Below, piece after piece: positions 25,036 through 34,389 of a stretch of DNA of 64,000 nt (position 1 is the first letter of the stretch; every line of letters begins with the position of its first letter). Made by a program: the position numbers and the translations under genes. The stretch lies in the NCBI GenBank assembly GCA_964386635.1, contig CAYLRO010000011.1, positions 6,765 through 70,764 on the forward strand, given 5' to 3'. Origin of the DNA: Sabulitectum sp964386635. GTDB lineage: Bacteria > Fermentibacterota > Fermentibacteria > Fermentibacterales > JCC-6. The notes beneath the pieces were generated by a model that was not told the origin of the DNA, made no database searches, and worked only from the letters and a program-made list of their open reading frames with translations.

Positions 25036-26159
25036 CTGGCAAGGCCTCTTCGCTGGAGTTCTTCGGTGGCTTTATCCACCATGTCAGTGGCTGTCTGGCT
25101 TGCAACCCATTCACACAGTTCTGCCACTCCGTCTTCAAACACTGTTTCAGCCTTGAAACCGATCTCTTCAGCGGCTCTGGAAACGTCAGCATAGCAGTGT
25201 CTTATGTCACCAGCCCTGTACTGATTTCTGATTATGAAATTGTCTGACCGGCGGCCCAGTGCTTCGGCTATTGCTTTGCCAACCTGCATAATGGAAAGCT
25301 TGCGTCCGGTTCCCAGATTGTACACTCTGCCGTTTGAGCTGCTGCTTTCAATGGCTTTTATGCACCCCCGGGCAATATCATGAACATGAATGAAGTCTCT
25401 GCTCTGTCCACCGTCTTCAAATACAACCGGCGGGTTCCCGTTTAGAAGTCTTGAAGCGAAAATAGCACCAACTCCTGTATAGGGATTGGAAAGAGCCTGT
25501 CTTTCTCCGTAAACGTTGAAGAAACGCATAGCAGTTGAAGGTATACCGTAGGCATCTCCAACTGACAAAAACAACTCCTCGTGATCTCGTTTATTTACAG
25601 CATATACACTTGTAGGGTGAAGCGGTTTTGTCTCCGGTGTAGGAACAGGTTCACAGGGTTTTCCGCATTCAGGGCAGAGCATTTCCCATTGCCTGGAAGC
25701 AAGCTGTGCTGCCGGTCGAAGCCTGGGAGTGAGTTCACCGCAGCTGCTGCAGCGGTAGAGACCCTCGCCGTAGATGGACATGGAACTTGCCACAAGCATC
25801 TTTTCGATACTGTCTTTCTGCTTCACTGCCTCTTCAAGAACAACCGCAGCTCCCATAGTGTTGATTGAAGTGTATCTTGTTATCTCGTACATTGACTGAC
25901 CAACACCCACAGCAGCAGCAAGATGCACCAGAATACTGCAGTCTTTCAGCGCTTCGGCGAAAGAATCTCCATCCCGAACATCCCCCACAACAAGCTGGAC
26001 CTCGCTGTTCAGGTACTCCGGTCTTTCTGCATCAGGTCCGTGTACCTGCGGATCAAGATTGTCGTAAGCCTTTACATCATATCCTTTTTCAAGAAAAAGG
26101 TCTGCAAGATGTGAACCGATAAAACCGGCTCCTCCGGTTATCAGAACCCTTTTCCTCAT
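25032..26159 (-). CDS. Extended SDR sugar-nucleotide epimerase with zinc-ribbon insert (dTDP-L-rhamnose 4-epimerase-like)
   Basis: A 375-residue extended short-chain dehydrogenase. It shows GGAGFIGSHLAD (NAD binding), VVGDVRD, HLAAAVGV, SSMSIYGEG and the catalytic YxxxK (Tyr186, Lys190). Between residues ~135 and 172 there is an insert with two Cys pairs, CSSC (137/140) and CPEC (162/165), plus Cys169, a zinc-ribbon-like element. This insert is characteristic of the dTDP-L-rhamnose 4-epimerase group, which forms 6-deoxy-L-talose. FFNVYGERQ and RDFIHVHDIARG are also present. It would supply an activated 6-deoxyhexose to the cluster. Confidence 0.85.
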   Translation of the reverse strand: MRKRVLITGGAGFIGSHLADLFLEKGYDVKAYDNLDPQVHGPDAERPEYLNSEVQLVVGDVRDGDSFAEALKDCSILVHLAAAVGVGQSMYEITRYTSINTMGAAVVLEEAVKQKDSIEKMLVASSMSIYGEGLYRCSSCGELTPRLRPAAQLASRQWEMLCPECGKPCEPVPTPETKPLHPTSVYAVNKRDHEELFLSVGDAYGIPSTAMRFFNVYGERQALSNPYTGVGAIFASRLLNGNPPVVFEDGGQSRDFIHVHDIARGCIKAIESSSSNGRVYNLGTGRKLSIMQVGKAIAEALGRRSDNFIIRNQYRAGDIRHCYADVSRAAEEIGFKAETVFEDGVAELCEWVASQTATDMVDKATEELQRRGLAR

Positions 26160-26173
26160 GTTTCCCCCTTAGA

Positions 26174-26179
26174 ATTATA
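26174..26179 (-). promoter_or_regulatory. Possible -10 element for the epimerase operon
   Basis: On the minus strand a perfect TATAAT ends 14 bases before the epimerase ATG, with AAGGGGG between. No good -35 is visible at 16-18 bases. The 101-base gap upstream is the only sizeable break in this run of minus-strand genes. Confidence 0.35.
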
Positions 26180-26260
26180 CAGGACGGTGTTTCCACCAGG
26201 TGGATATCTTACTTGTCACTAACTGCGTAAAATAACAGAACAGGCGTTTCCTGCACAGCT

Positions 26261-27343
26261 TCAGGAGTTTTCACGGCTTTCGATGGTTTTCATGGCCTTC
26301 AGAGTAGCGGCAGCGCAGTTTTCCCAGGTTAGAGAGGCAGTCACACTGTCTCTAGCGGCTTTCTGCTTTGTGGTGACACCTTTGAAAAGAGCATTCTCCA
26401 TCCCTGCGGCAATTGATTCAGGATCTTCCGGATCAACCTGCCACATGCACTTTCCGAAAAACTCTCCCAGCCCCCCTGTGCATGATCCGGCAACTGGAAG
26501 ATCCCAGGGGAATGCCTCTGGAACGGTGAAGCCGAATCCTTCATGATGGGCAGGGTGAACAAGACAGGCCGCTCTGCTGTAAAGATCAATCAGGGTTTCC
26601 TCGGATATGTATCCTGTGAAATTCACTTTGCTGTCCACCCCGAGTTCTACAGCCAGTTGCCTGCACTCCCGGGCTTTGAATCCGTCCTTACCTGCAATGA
26701 TCAGCGGCGGGACATCACGGTGTCCGGAGAGAATGGCATAGGCTCTGATGAGATTGTCCACATTCTTTCTTGGATCCACAGTTCCAACATTCAGTATGTG
26801 CTCTCCTGTTTTTGCCGGCTCTTCATTCCGTTGAAAGTGATCGATGCCAAGAGGAGTGAGGAAAACCTTACCGGCAACTTCAGGAAAACGCTGGAGAACA
26901 TCATCTGCTGTTGAGGTTGAGTTTACAGCGATGCACTCGGCGTTCTTCACGATATTTCTGATTCGATTTCTCCATATCTTCGTATCTGTGGATTCCTTCA
27001 TGTGGCCATAGTTGAACGGGCCCATGTCATGTATCATGCATACCTGTCTGAACGCTTTGTTCCTGGGCAGCAGCTGACCGTTTGAGCTGTGAACCCAGCC
27101 GATGTTCAGCCGTCTTGATTCCATAGCCGGCCAGAAGAAGTCGGTAATTCTTCTCGGCCAGGGATAGAAGCTGGTTCTCTCTGTGATTTCCCTGGAGGCA
27201 GGGGGAAACTCTTTCATGTATCCGGTCATCCAGACATCACATGGAACATCCATTCGAATAATGGCTTTTATCAGTTCAAGACCGTATCTGCCGATCCCGG
27301 TTTTATGCGGGTACTGGTAGTCAATATTGAACGCAATTCTCAT
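26261..27343 (-). CDS. Family 4 glycosyltransferase
   Basis: A 360-residue GT-B enzyme. The N-terminus MRIAFNIDYQYPHKTGIGRYGLELIKAII matches mannosyltransferase-type GT4 proteins. Later segments include CMIHDMGPFNYGHM, CIAVNSTSTADDVLQRFP, HILNVGTVDPRKNVDNLIRAY, and the donor motif HPAHHEGFGFTVPEAFPWDLPVAGS (EGFG with E further on). It ends in a normal helix. The ATG overlaps the upstream GT4 stop by 4 bases. Predicted to extend the glycan repeat in the cytoplasm. Confidence 0.92.
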   Translation of the reverse strand: MRIAFNIDYQYPHKTGIGRYGLELIKAIIRMDVPCDVWMTGYMKEFPPASREITERTSFYPWPRRITDFFWPAMESRRLNIGWVHSSNGQLLPRNKAFRQVCMIHDMGPFNYGHMKESTDTKIWRNRIRNIVKNAECIAVNSTSTADDVLQRFPEVAGKVFLTPLGIDHFQRNEEPAKTGEHILNVGTVDPRKNVDNLIRAYAILSGHRDVPPLIIAGKDGFKARECRQLAVELGVDSKVNFTGYISEETLIDLYSRAACLVHPAHHEGFGFTVPEAFPWDLPVAGSCTGGLGEFFGKCMWQVDPEDPESIAAGMENALFKGVTTKQKAARDSVTASLTWENCAAATLKAMKTIESRENS

Positions 27344-28503
27344 AGTTTTCCTATAACCTCCGCTATCTGTTTTACCCCGGAATCCAGATTTCTCTCCTTC
27401 CTTACAAAGTGTAAGCCCCTTTCAGCAACTGATGAAGTTCTCGTTCTGTCTGAAAGCATTCCTGCAAGAACAGATGTGCCGTCTGTGACAGTGCCGTCAA
27501 AGAGAAATCCGGTTTCACCGTGGACTATATTGTCCATGAATCCACCTTCTGCAATGGCGATTACAGGAGTTTTACAAGCCATGGCTTCAAGGGGAACAAG
27601 GCCGTAGGGCTCTCTTCTCTGGCAGCAGAAAACAAACTCAGCTTTCCTGTACAGTTCTCTGAGGATCTCATCGGAAATGCTCTCTCTGATGGTTACTGTT
27701 ACAGCCAGAGACTCCGCCAGGCTGATCAGCTTCTCCCTGTATCCGGGATAACCCCTGTCGGCAACGATTACAAGCCCCGGTCTCCGGACTTCTTCGATAC
27801 CGGCAAGTATCCGCACTGCTGTTTCATGCCCTTTAAAAGGCCACAGAGCTCCTACGGAAAGAGCATAACCCTCTCTCTCTGCAGACTGATCAGGCGTAAA
27901 GAAATCAGTGTTTATTCCAGGCCTGACTATCTTTGCGCTGCGATGGTAGATAGTCTGCATCTGCTGTTTCATCCATCTGGAGAATGTTACCAGATTATCA
28001 GCATTTGAAACCGAATCAAGATCCATTTTTCTCTCGAGTTTTTCCAGCGGAGAGAGAAGTGCTTCCCGGAAGCGGCTGTCTGTTCTGCTTATGATGTCCT
28101 TTTCATATATGTGTCTGGGGTATTCGTAGCAGAAATACAGAGAAGGGATTGTCAGGTGCCTGAACAGCGGAGGGGCTGCAACCGGCATGGTGTTATGAAC
28201 AAGCACCATGTCAGCTTCGCGGTTGATCTTTTTTGCTGCTTCCCTGCACACCTTATGGAAACACGCCAGTCTCAACATGAGGAAAGCAGGAGCAATTGCT
28301 TTCAATGCTCCGGAAGGCCTCTGCCAGATGGGATATGGAATTACTGATTCTGTGATCTGTGAATCGGTACCTGCTGAAGAACCCCCTTCCGGCCTGTAAA
28401 GTTTGACCTGAAAATGGTTCTTCAATCCCCGGGCAAGCTGATGCGCTACCCGGATGCCTCCACCTGAAGGCAGCATATGAAAGATCGCCAGTCTTCTTCT
28501 GAT
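27340..28503 (-). CDS. Family 4 glycosyltransferase with an unusual start codon
   Basis: A GT-B enzyme with HMLPSGGGIRVAHQLARGL at the N-terminus, SLYFCYEYPRHIYE, ADNLVTFSRWMKQQM, ALSVGALWPFKGHETAVRIL, and the donor region VFCCQRREPYGLVPLEAMACKTPVIA (EPYGLVPLE). The first ATG (28476) has no ribosome-binding site and would remove the first beta strand (LAIFHML). The open frame upstream contains no ATG, GTG or TTG. ATC at 28503, 9 bases after GAGGAG, or CTG at 28491 are the candidates; ATC is used here, giving ~387 residues. Divergent from the next plus-strand GT gene. Confidence 0.8.
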   Translation of the reverse strand: MRRRLAIFHMLPSGGGIRVAHQLARGLKNHFQVKLYRPEGGSSAGTDSQITESVIPYPIWQRPSGALKAIAPAFLMLRLACFHKVCREAAKKINREADMVLVHNTMPVAAPPLFRHLTIPSLYFCYEYPRHIYEKDIISRTDSRFREALLSPLEKLERKMDLDSVSNADNLVTFSRWMKQQMQTIYHRSAKIVRPGINTDFFTPDQSAEREGYALSVGALWPFKGHETAVRILAGIEEVRRPGLVIVADRGYPGYREKLISLAESLAVTVTIRESISDEILRELYRKAEFVFCCQRREPYGLVPLEAMACKTPVIAIAEGGFMDNIVHGETGFLFDGTVTDGTSVLAGMLSDRTRTSSVAERGLHFVRKERNLDSGVKQIAEVIGKL

Positions 28504-28636
28504 TGCTCCCTGCTCCTCTTTGTTTGAATCACCCGGCTAAGATATTCAGCCTGTGCGGGATTGGGAAGGTCTTTCTGAGCTCTGCATGCTGTTGTATCTT
28601 CCTGACTTGAATCGATGTTCAATGAAATGAGGAATA

Positions 28637-29905
28637 ATGAATAGTGTCCTGCTTGTGGGAGACTCCGGCAATGACTCATCTGCAGGAGCAGGCTCCGGTG
28701 CCTGTGTGGCCAGAACAAAACGCTTCAGTAACGCCCTTCTTCAGGGTGGATTCTCCGTAACATGCTGTTCTCCCGGTGAAGGCAGAGTCGGCGCTATCAG
28801 GATCAGAAAACTGCTTGCTGAAAAAGAGTTCAGCTCTGTGGTCGCCATAAGTCCCTTTCCTGCTGAAAGTGCAGTGCTCAGCGGAACAGATCTCCCATTG
28901 TGGATAGACATTAACGGTATGCACCCTGCGGAGCTCCAGCTGCAGAACCGGGATGACAGGAGACATGGAGAAAGATTTCTGAGAATACTGGCACTGGAAA
29001 ACTCTCTCCTGGCCAGAGGAGACGGGTTTTCTACTCCGTCAATAAGACAGGCGGCGAGTGTTACAGGAGAGCTTCTCCTTCTGGGAAGAACCTGTTTCAA
29101 TGGCAGTAACGGTATTACCGTTGCACCGATCCCTCATTGTGCAGAGCCATTCCATGACTCCATGAAAACGAACTCTGAACTTTTCCGGATTGTTTCAACA
29201 GGATCGTTCAACATCTGGTTTGATGAAGCAGTTCTGTTCAAAGCCTTGGAAGCTGCCATGCAGGCAGATGAATCCATTCGATTCACTGCTACAGGGGGAG
29301 CAATTCCATTTTCCAGGGATAAATTTCCCGACTTTGAGAAACTGGTTGAATCAAGCCGTTTCAAAGACCGGTTCTCTCTTCCAGGCTGGGTGAGCAGAGA
29401 GGAACTGGAAAAAGTCTATTCTTCAGCAGGGGCTGCAACATACACTGACATCCCATCACCGGAGACCTTCCTTGGAGCCAGAACACGTGTACTGGACTGG
29501 ATATCCCGGGGGATTCCTGTTGTATGTACCGCTGGAGCAGAGATTGCAGATGATATCGCCAGACACAGGCTGGGTATTGTTGTACCCTCCGGTGATTCCG
29601 AGGCTCTTGCCAGGGCATATTGCTCCCTGGCTGATGAAGAGAGCCGTTGCAGAAGTATTCGTGAAGCTCAGAGAAAGTGGTGTGCAGGAGAGGGATCTTC
29701 GGAGCACCTGTTCAAAGATCTTCTCAAGTGGTGCAGTAATCCTGTGAGGGTTCCACAGAAGAGACTTGGCCGAACGACAGTTTCCTCAATGAACAGTACA
29801 GGCTATCTCATCAGACTGTTCAGGGAACTCAGTATTTCTGCAGGTCCGGGCTATGCTGCAAAAAGGTTGTTGAAAAGGATGGGACTGTTCAGAGGGAATC
29901 CCTGA
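28637..29905 (+). CDS. Glycosyltransferase, GT-B fold
   Basis: A 422-residue protein with a GT4-like C-terminal half: FRIVSTGSFNIWFDEAVLFKAL, FKDRFSLPGWVSREELEKVYSSAGAATYTD, a loop with PETFLGARTRVLDWISRGIPVVCT, and HRLGIVVPSGDSEALARAY. The canonical EGFGxxxxE is reduced to SPETFLGARTRVLDW, so the donor pocket is atypical. The N-terminus (NSVLLVGDSGNDSSAGAGSGACVARTKRF) fits a GT-B Rossmann start. ATG follows GAGGAATA. It is a single plus-strand gene whose end overlaps a convergent GT2 by 17 bases. Confidence 0.8.
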   Translation: MNSVLLVGDSGNDSSAGAGSGACVARTKRFSNALLQGGFSVTCCSPGEGRVGAIRIRKLLAEKEFSSVVAISPFPAESAVLSGTDLPLWIDINGMHPAELQLQNRDDRRHGERFLRILALENSLLARGDGFSTPSIRQAASVTGELLLLGRTCFNGSNGITVAPIPHCAEPFHDSMKTNSELFRIVSTGSFNIWFDEAVLFKALEAAMQADESIRFTATGGAIPFSRDKFPDFEKLVESSRFKDRFSLPGWVSREELEKVYSSAGAATYTDIPSPETFLGARTRVLDWISRGIPVVCTAGAEIADDIARHRLGIVVPSGDSEALARAYCSLADEESRCRSIREAQRKWCAGEGSSEHLFKDLLKWCSNPVRVPQKRLGRTTVSSMNSTGYLIRLFRELSISAGPGYAAKRLLKRMGLFRGNP

Positions 29906-30878
29906 TGATTTTTTCCGCCTTCAGATAAAGGCCGCTTTTTGTTCTGCCGCAGGGCGTGTACTTCCTGGCATGTGAAGCAAAAACATCATTAAGGGAAATG
30001 TCTGCGCTGAAATCAGGCACCTCCATGGAAAGCCCGTCTGATGTTCCTCTCAGCACCGCTTTTGTCAATGTAATTCTTCCTCTGACAAGACTCATGGCTG
30101 CCCAGAGGTTCTGCCACTTCCTGATCACAGGGAGAAGTGCTGTAAAAGTATCCCGGTCAAAATGCTTCCTCATTACAAGCAGTCTGTTTCTTATGCAGAG
30201 ATGTTCCTTGAAGAAGCTTCCCTTTCCGGTTGTTGCAGAGTGCATATGCCGGACAACTGCACGGGGTTCATAAACAACCTTCCAGCCGGTTCTAAGCAGC
30301 TCAAATCCCAGGTCCAGGTCCTCCTGGTAGATGAAAAGTCTGTTCCAGAAAAGAGTTGACTGATCAGGCAGAGCGCTTCTTCTGATCATTACTGCTCCGC
30401 CGCAGGGAAACGGCAGCTCCATGGGCCGGGTGAATTTTCCGGCACTCATGCCCTTGCCTATGTCTCTTGAGAAACACATCCAGTCTATCTCGCCGCCTGC
30501 AGAGTCCATGATATTCAGGTCTGCTATGTTTCTCATTGAACTGGTAACAGCAGCAACAGAGCTGTCTTCCATTCTCAGCTCCAGATTCTTCAACCAGCCG
30601 GGTTCAACAATGCAGTCGTTGTTCAGAAGAACCACAAAGTCTCCTTCGGAAGCTTTCAGCCCTGCGTTGTTTGCTCCTGTAAATCCCGTGTTTGAGTCCA
30701 GGGGCACAAGGGTTACCGATGGATATCCTGACCGTACTTCTCCTGCTGATCCGTCTGTTGAACCGTTGTCCACAACAACTATCTGATCAGGTTTCCTGTC
30801 GTGAGAAAGAAGAGAATTCAGGCAGTTCTTCAACATGCTGATGCCGTTGTAGTTTGGAACTATCACTGTGATCTTCAT
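29889..30878 (-). CDS. Family 2 glycosyltransferase, rhamnosyltransferase-like
   Basis: A 329-residue GT-A enzyme. ITVIVPNYNGISMLKNCLNSLL, VVVDNGSTDGSAG, GFTGANNAGLKASEGDFVVLLNNDCIVEPGWL (the DxD-like NND), and FPCGGAVMIRRSAL followed by IYQEDLDLGFELLRTGWKVVYEPRAVVRH (ED acceptor/base motif) are the WcaE/rhamnosyltransferase pattern. It is soluble or peripherally bound. The start codon overlaps the upstream GT2 by 4 bases (ATGA), so the two GT2 genes are coupled. Confidence 0.92.
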   Translation of the reverse strand: MKITVIVPNYNGISMLKNCLNSLLSHDRKPDQIVVVDNGSTDGSAGEVRSGYPSVTLVPLDSNTGFTGANNAGLKASEGDFVVLLNNDCIVEPGWLKNLELRMEDSSVAAVTSSMRNIADLNIMDSAGGEIDWMCFSRDIGKGMSAGKFTRPMELPFPCGGAVMIRRSALPDQSTLFWNRLFIYQEDLDLGFELLRTGWKVVYEPRAVVRHMHSATTGKGSFFKEHLCIRNRLLVMRKHFDRDTFTALLPVIRKWQNLWAAMSLVRGRITLTKAVLRGTSDGLSMEVPDFSADISLNDVFASHARKYTPCGRTKSGLYLKAEKIIRDSL

Positions 30879-31801
30879 TGGTTCTCCTTAAAAAGACCTG
30901 CAGGTCTCGCAGCTGCGTTTCCGGTAAGACCGTGAAAGAATCCCAGCCACATCCAGCGCACCAGCCTGGCGGATCTTTTTGCAGGATAGGCGAATGTCTT
31001 GAAAAAAGTTACAAAGAGGTAGTAGAAAAAGAATGCAGATATCTCCAGAGGCTTAAGGAACCTGGAAGCAATAATAAACCTGTTTCTGTGGGTAAAATAC
31101 ACGGCAAAAGGAGAAAAAACTCCTCCCACGCTGATGGAAACATGATGCAGGACTCTTGCCTGGGGTACAAGCGTTATCCGCTTGCCCATTTCAGAAACTC
31201 TGAAGCACAGATCAGTGTCCTCGTAGTAAACGAACAGGTCAGGGTCCTGCATTCCTGCAAGTCTGTACTCTCCGGCTCGCATCATTAATGCGCAGCCTGT
31301 TACCTGTTCCATGTCGGCGGGGTGCTCCGGCAGATCATCCACAGTACGGTATATCTGCTTAAGGGACATGCGGACCCTGCTGAAAATCCCGCCGGCACTC
31401 CAGATTCTCTCAGGATCTGACGCATAGGAAATTGCCGGTGCTGCAATCCCGGTGGCATCACTGTCAGCAAGACACCGAACCAGCAATCCAGGTGCGGAGG
31501 GAGAAACCTCGGTATCATTGTTAAGAACGAATACGTACTCCACATTTTCCCCGGACACCATCTCAAAAGCTTTGTTGTTTCCGGCGGTCAGGCCGAGATT
31601 GGCATTATTCTCATGGAGCAGAATAGAGGGATCATTGCGGATCCACTCAGGGGCTTCTCCTGATGAACTGTTGTCCACAAGGCCGAATATGATCTCCACA
31701 TCACCGGCTTCTTTCAGAGAAAGGATGCATTTCTCTGTAAGTTCCCACTGTTTGTAGTTAACAAGGAGCACACCGATCTTAGCCGGCTGAAGTTCTTTCA
31801 A
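30875..31801 (-). CDS. Family 2 glycosyltransferase with C-terminal membrane segment
   Basis: A 308-residue GT2. KIGVLLVNYKQWELTEKCILSL, GLVDNSSSGEAP, NLGLTAGNNKAF, YVFVLNNDTEVSP (NND), QVTGCALMMRAGEYR and VYYEDTDLCFRVSEMGKRITLVPQARVLHH are all present. After residue 240 there is a hydrophobic stretch (ISAFFFYYLFVTFFKTFAYPA), so the enzyme is probably membrane-attached, as in several rhamnosyltransferases. First gene of a two-gene unit with the GT2 downstream; the 169 bases upstream are shared with a divergent GT2. Confidence 0.92.
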   Translation of the reverse strand: MKELQPAKIGVLLVNYKQWELTEKCILSLKEAGDVEIIFGLVDNSSSGEAPEWIRNDPSILLHENNANLGLTAGNNKAFEMVSGENVEYVFVLNNDTEVSPSAPGLLVRCLADSDATGIAAPAISYASDPERIWSAGGIFSRVRMSLKQIYRTVDDLPEHPADMEQVTGCALMMRAGEYRLAGMQDPDLFVYYEDTDLCFRVSEMGKRITLVPQARVLHHVSISVGGVFSPFAVYFTHRNRFIIASRFLKPLEISAFFFYYLFVTFFKTFAYPAKRSARLVRWMWLGFFHGLTGNAAARPAGLFKENQ

Positions 31802-31970
31802 AATTATCGTTCCATTGTTCTGTAGAATACTGGCGAAAAGGTTTCGGGAATGCGAAAATACGGAAACAGCGAGCCAAAGGAAAGACCACCGGTGATTATC
31901 CCTGAGCCGAAGGCTATATTAGAAGGTAATGATCGGTTTCCCTTCTGTATTTCAATTCCGGAGGAATGTA

Positions 31971-32822
31971 TTGCCCGCTGCTGTTACTGTTGTCACTGTG
32001 GCTTTCGGGAACTCATCTGCTGTGGAGACCTGGATTGCTGAATGGTCCGGTTGTTCAGATCATCTGATTATTTCCGATAATGGCGGAGTGTTCAAGACGA
32101 ATCCTTCTCCGGGAGTAACTGTTTTGCCATATACCTGCAACACAGGATTTGGAGCAGGGATTAACAGAGCAGTTGCAGCTGCGGAAACACCTCTTGTACT
32201 CATAACAAATCCCGACACCTTACCGGTTGACGGGAATTCCCTTCCGGAACTGATAAGAATGCACAGCAGGAACATGTTTTCCACAGGCCTTACCATGGAC
32301 AGCAACGGAAAACCTGCACATTCTACCGGGATCTGGCCGGACATACCATGGATCAGGCACCAGATAACAGGGAAGGCTGAAAGCCTGTGGAGAGAGAGGA
32401 AAACAGATTGGATACAGGGGTCGCTGATTCTTGTGAACAGAGATGAATTCGTCTCCATGGGAGGATTCTCCGGGAGATTTCCTCTTTACTTCGAAGATGT
32501 TGAACTCTGTGCCAGAGCAGAGGCAATGCAGATGAAGATGAATTTTGTTCCCGGTGCAGGTTTTATACACATTGAAGGCACCGGTTCTTCCGGTTCTGCA
32601 AAACTCAGGCTGTCTACTTTTCACTGGGGACTTGTGGAATTCTTCCGTATTCATCGCCCTGACAGTTACAGAACCGCTCGCAGACTTGTTCTTCTCAAAT
32701 GCCTGCTGAGAGCGGCTCTCTTTTTATTTCTGAACCCTGACAGTGCCGCCGGCTATTACAAGGGGTTCAAAGCGATAGCACGAAACACTCCTCCCGTTCT
32801 TCCCGGGAGAGCCTGTGGCTGA
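31971..32822 (+). CDS. Family 2 glycosyltransferase
   Basis: A ~283-residue GT2. The domain begins AAVTVVTVAFGNSSAVETW, then LIISDNGG, NTGFGAGINRAVAAAETPLVLITNPDT (NPD in place of NND), GSLILVNRDEF and PLYFEDVELCARAEAMQMKMNFVPGAGFIHIEG. The open frame extends 14 codons further upstream, but TTG at 31971, six bases after GGAGG, is the better start because the domain begins at the third residue. Its 3' end overlaps the flippase gene by 8 bases, so the two are co-translated. Confidence 0.88.
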   Translation: MPAAVTVVTVAFGNSSAVETWIAEWSGCSDHLIISDNGGVFKTNPSPGVTVLPYTCNTGFGAGINRAVAAAETPLVLITNPDTLPVDGNSLPELIRMHSRNMFSTGLTMDSNGKPAHSTGIWPDIPWIRHQITGKAESLWRERKTDWIQGSLILVNRDEFVSMGGFSGRFPLYFEDVELCARAEAMQMKMNFVPGAGFIHIEGTGSSGSAKLRLSTFHWGLVEFFRIHRPDSYRTARRLVLLKCLLRAALFLFLNPDSAAGYYKGFKAIARNTPPVLPGRACG

Positions 32823-34389
32823 GAAGAGAACCCCACCCAGAGACGGAAAACTTCTGGGCTTTTCTGTGATTTCAGTTGGGAATGCAGTCACTGCATTTCT
32901 GGCGTATTTCCGGTTTGCTCAGATAACAGCGATCTTCGGAGCCAACTGGGAAACAGATGCTCTGGCGGTGGCAACAGTATTCCCCCAGCTTCTTAAAGAG
33001 GTGGTGGGTCACTCTTTCGGATCCACATTCATTCCTATCTATTCAAGAGTGATAGAGAGCAGGGGATATGAGGAGGGAATCAGGTTCGTCAATCGTGTTC
33101 TGGCCTGGCTCTTCATTATAGGTCTGCTGTTCATGGTTATTCTCTGGTACTTCAGCGGTACACTGGTCAGGATAATCAGTCCCAGTGGCTCTGCGGATCT
33201 GATTGAGCTTGCCACACTGCTTCTGAGAATTGTTCTTCCAATTGTTATTCTCGGCCCTTTCAGAGGGATTCTTGCAAACTATCTCAAGTACGAAAAGAGA
33301 TTCAGGATACTTCCTCTGGCAGGGATAATAAATCTCTCAGTTTCCCTGGCTGTGATCCTTGTGGTCCGTGACGGCATAAGTGTAAGAATCCTGCCTGTTT
33401 CAATGCTTGTAGGGGGATTTGCAGAACTTGTATATCTGTTCATTAACTGCAGACAAAGCGGTTTCCGGATGAACCTCACAATGGACAAAGACCCGTTTGT
33501 GGGCCAGCTGGCCAGAATGTCCATGCCGGTTGTTTTTGGAACCATGGTGGGATTTTTTGCTCCTGTAGCGGACAAGATGCTGGCGTCATTCCTGCCTGAA
33601 AGTTCTGTTACTGCAATAGACTATGCCAACCGAATCAAAACCATCGTACGCTCTGTGGTGTTCGGCCCCTTCCTTATTTTTGCTGACCTTGATTTTTCTG
33701 CCGCTGCGGCAAAGGGAAAAGTGGAGTCTCTTCTCACTGCCTTGAGAAGGTCCATGAACACAACCTCTCTGGTTATGCTGCCCACTGCAGGTCTTCTTTG
33801 TGTTCTGGCAGTGCCTGTGGTATCGGTGTTTTTTCAGAAAGGTAATTTCACAGGAGAAAACGCAAAGTATGTAGGATATGCCCTGGCGTTCTATGCTCCC
33901 TGGCTGGCCCAGTTCGGGATAGGTTCTCTGGTTTCCAGGGCATTCTATGCCCAGAAAGACTCGGCAACTCCGGTGACCATCGGAATTCTTGGCGTTGTTG
34001 TCAATGTACTTCTTAATCTTATACTTATCGGCCCTCTTGGAATAGGCGGGCTTGCACTGGCAACCACTGTTGCTTCCACCTCCAAAACAGTGTATCTCGT
34101 CTGGTCATTGTCCAGAAAAATGGGTGGCCTGGGGCTTAACCTGATAGCAAAGGAGCAACTGAAGATATTGGCATCCAACCTGACAGCAGTTCTTCTCTGT
34201 CTTGTATTGATCAACATATGGCCGTTCAGCACAGAAGCTTCCTTCTCGGAAAGACTTCTGAAGCTTGGAGCCTACGGAACAACCGGGCTTACAGCCTCAT
34301 TCGGATTTCTGTATCTCATGAGAAGTACAACCCTGGCGGGAATATCCAATGCTGTAACTTCCAGGATAAGAAAGAGATCCCGGAGTTAG
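32815..34389 (+). CDS. MurJ/MviN-family lipid-linked glycan flippase
   Basis: A 524-residue MOP-superfamily membrane protein with about 14 hydrophobic segments. The MviN/MurJ pattern is visible: FFAPVADKMLASFLPESSVTAIDYANRI, the N-terminal AVATVFPQLLKEVVGHSFGSTFIPIYSR, and VSVFFQKGNFT in the second half. The start is GTG within the preceding GT2 gene. MurJ flips lipid II; paralogues inside polysaccharide clusters move lipid-linked oligosaccharide repeats in place of Wzx. Position here argues for the second role, but a cell-wall role cannot be excluded without knowing whether another murJ exists. Confidence 0.88.
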   Translation: MAEKRTPPRDGKLLGFSVISVGNAVTAFLAYFRFAQITAIFGANWETDALAVATVFPQLLKEVVGHSFGSTFIPIYSRVIESRGYEEGIRFVNRVLAWLFIIGLLFMVILWYFSGTLVRIISPSGSADLIELATLLLRIVLPIVILGPFRGILANYLKYEKRFRILPLAGIINLSVSLAVILVVRDGISVRILPVSMLVGGFAELVYLFINCRQSGFRMNLTMDKDPFVGQLARMSMPVVFGTMVGFFAPVADKMLASFLPESSVTAIDYANRIKTIVRSVVFGPFLIFADLDFSAAAAKGKVESLLTALRRSMNTTSLVMLPTAGLLCVLAVPVVSVFFQKGNFTGENAKYVGYALAFYAPWLAQFGIGSLVSRAFYAQKDSATPVTIGILGVVVNVLLNLILIGPLGIGGLALATTVASTSKTVYLVWSLSRKMGGLGLNLIAKEQLKILASNLTAVLLCLVLINIWPFSTEASFSERLLKLGAYGTTGLTASFGFLYLMRSTTLAGISNAVTSRIRKRSRS

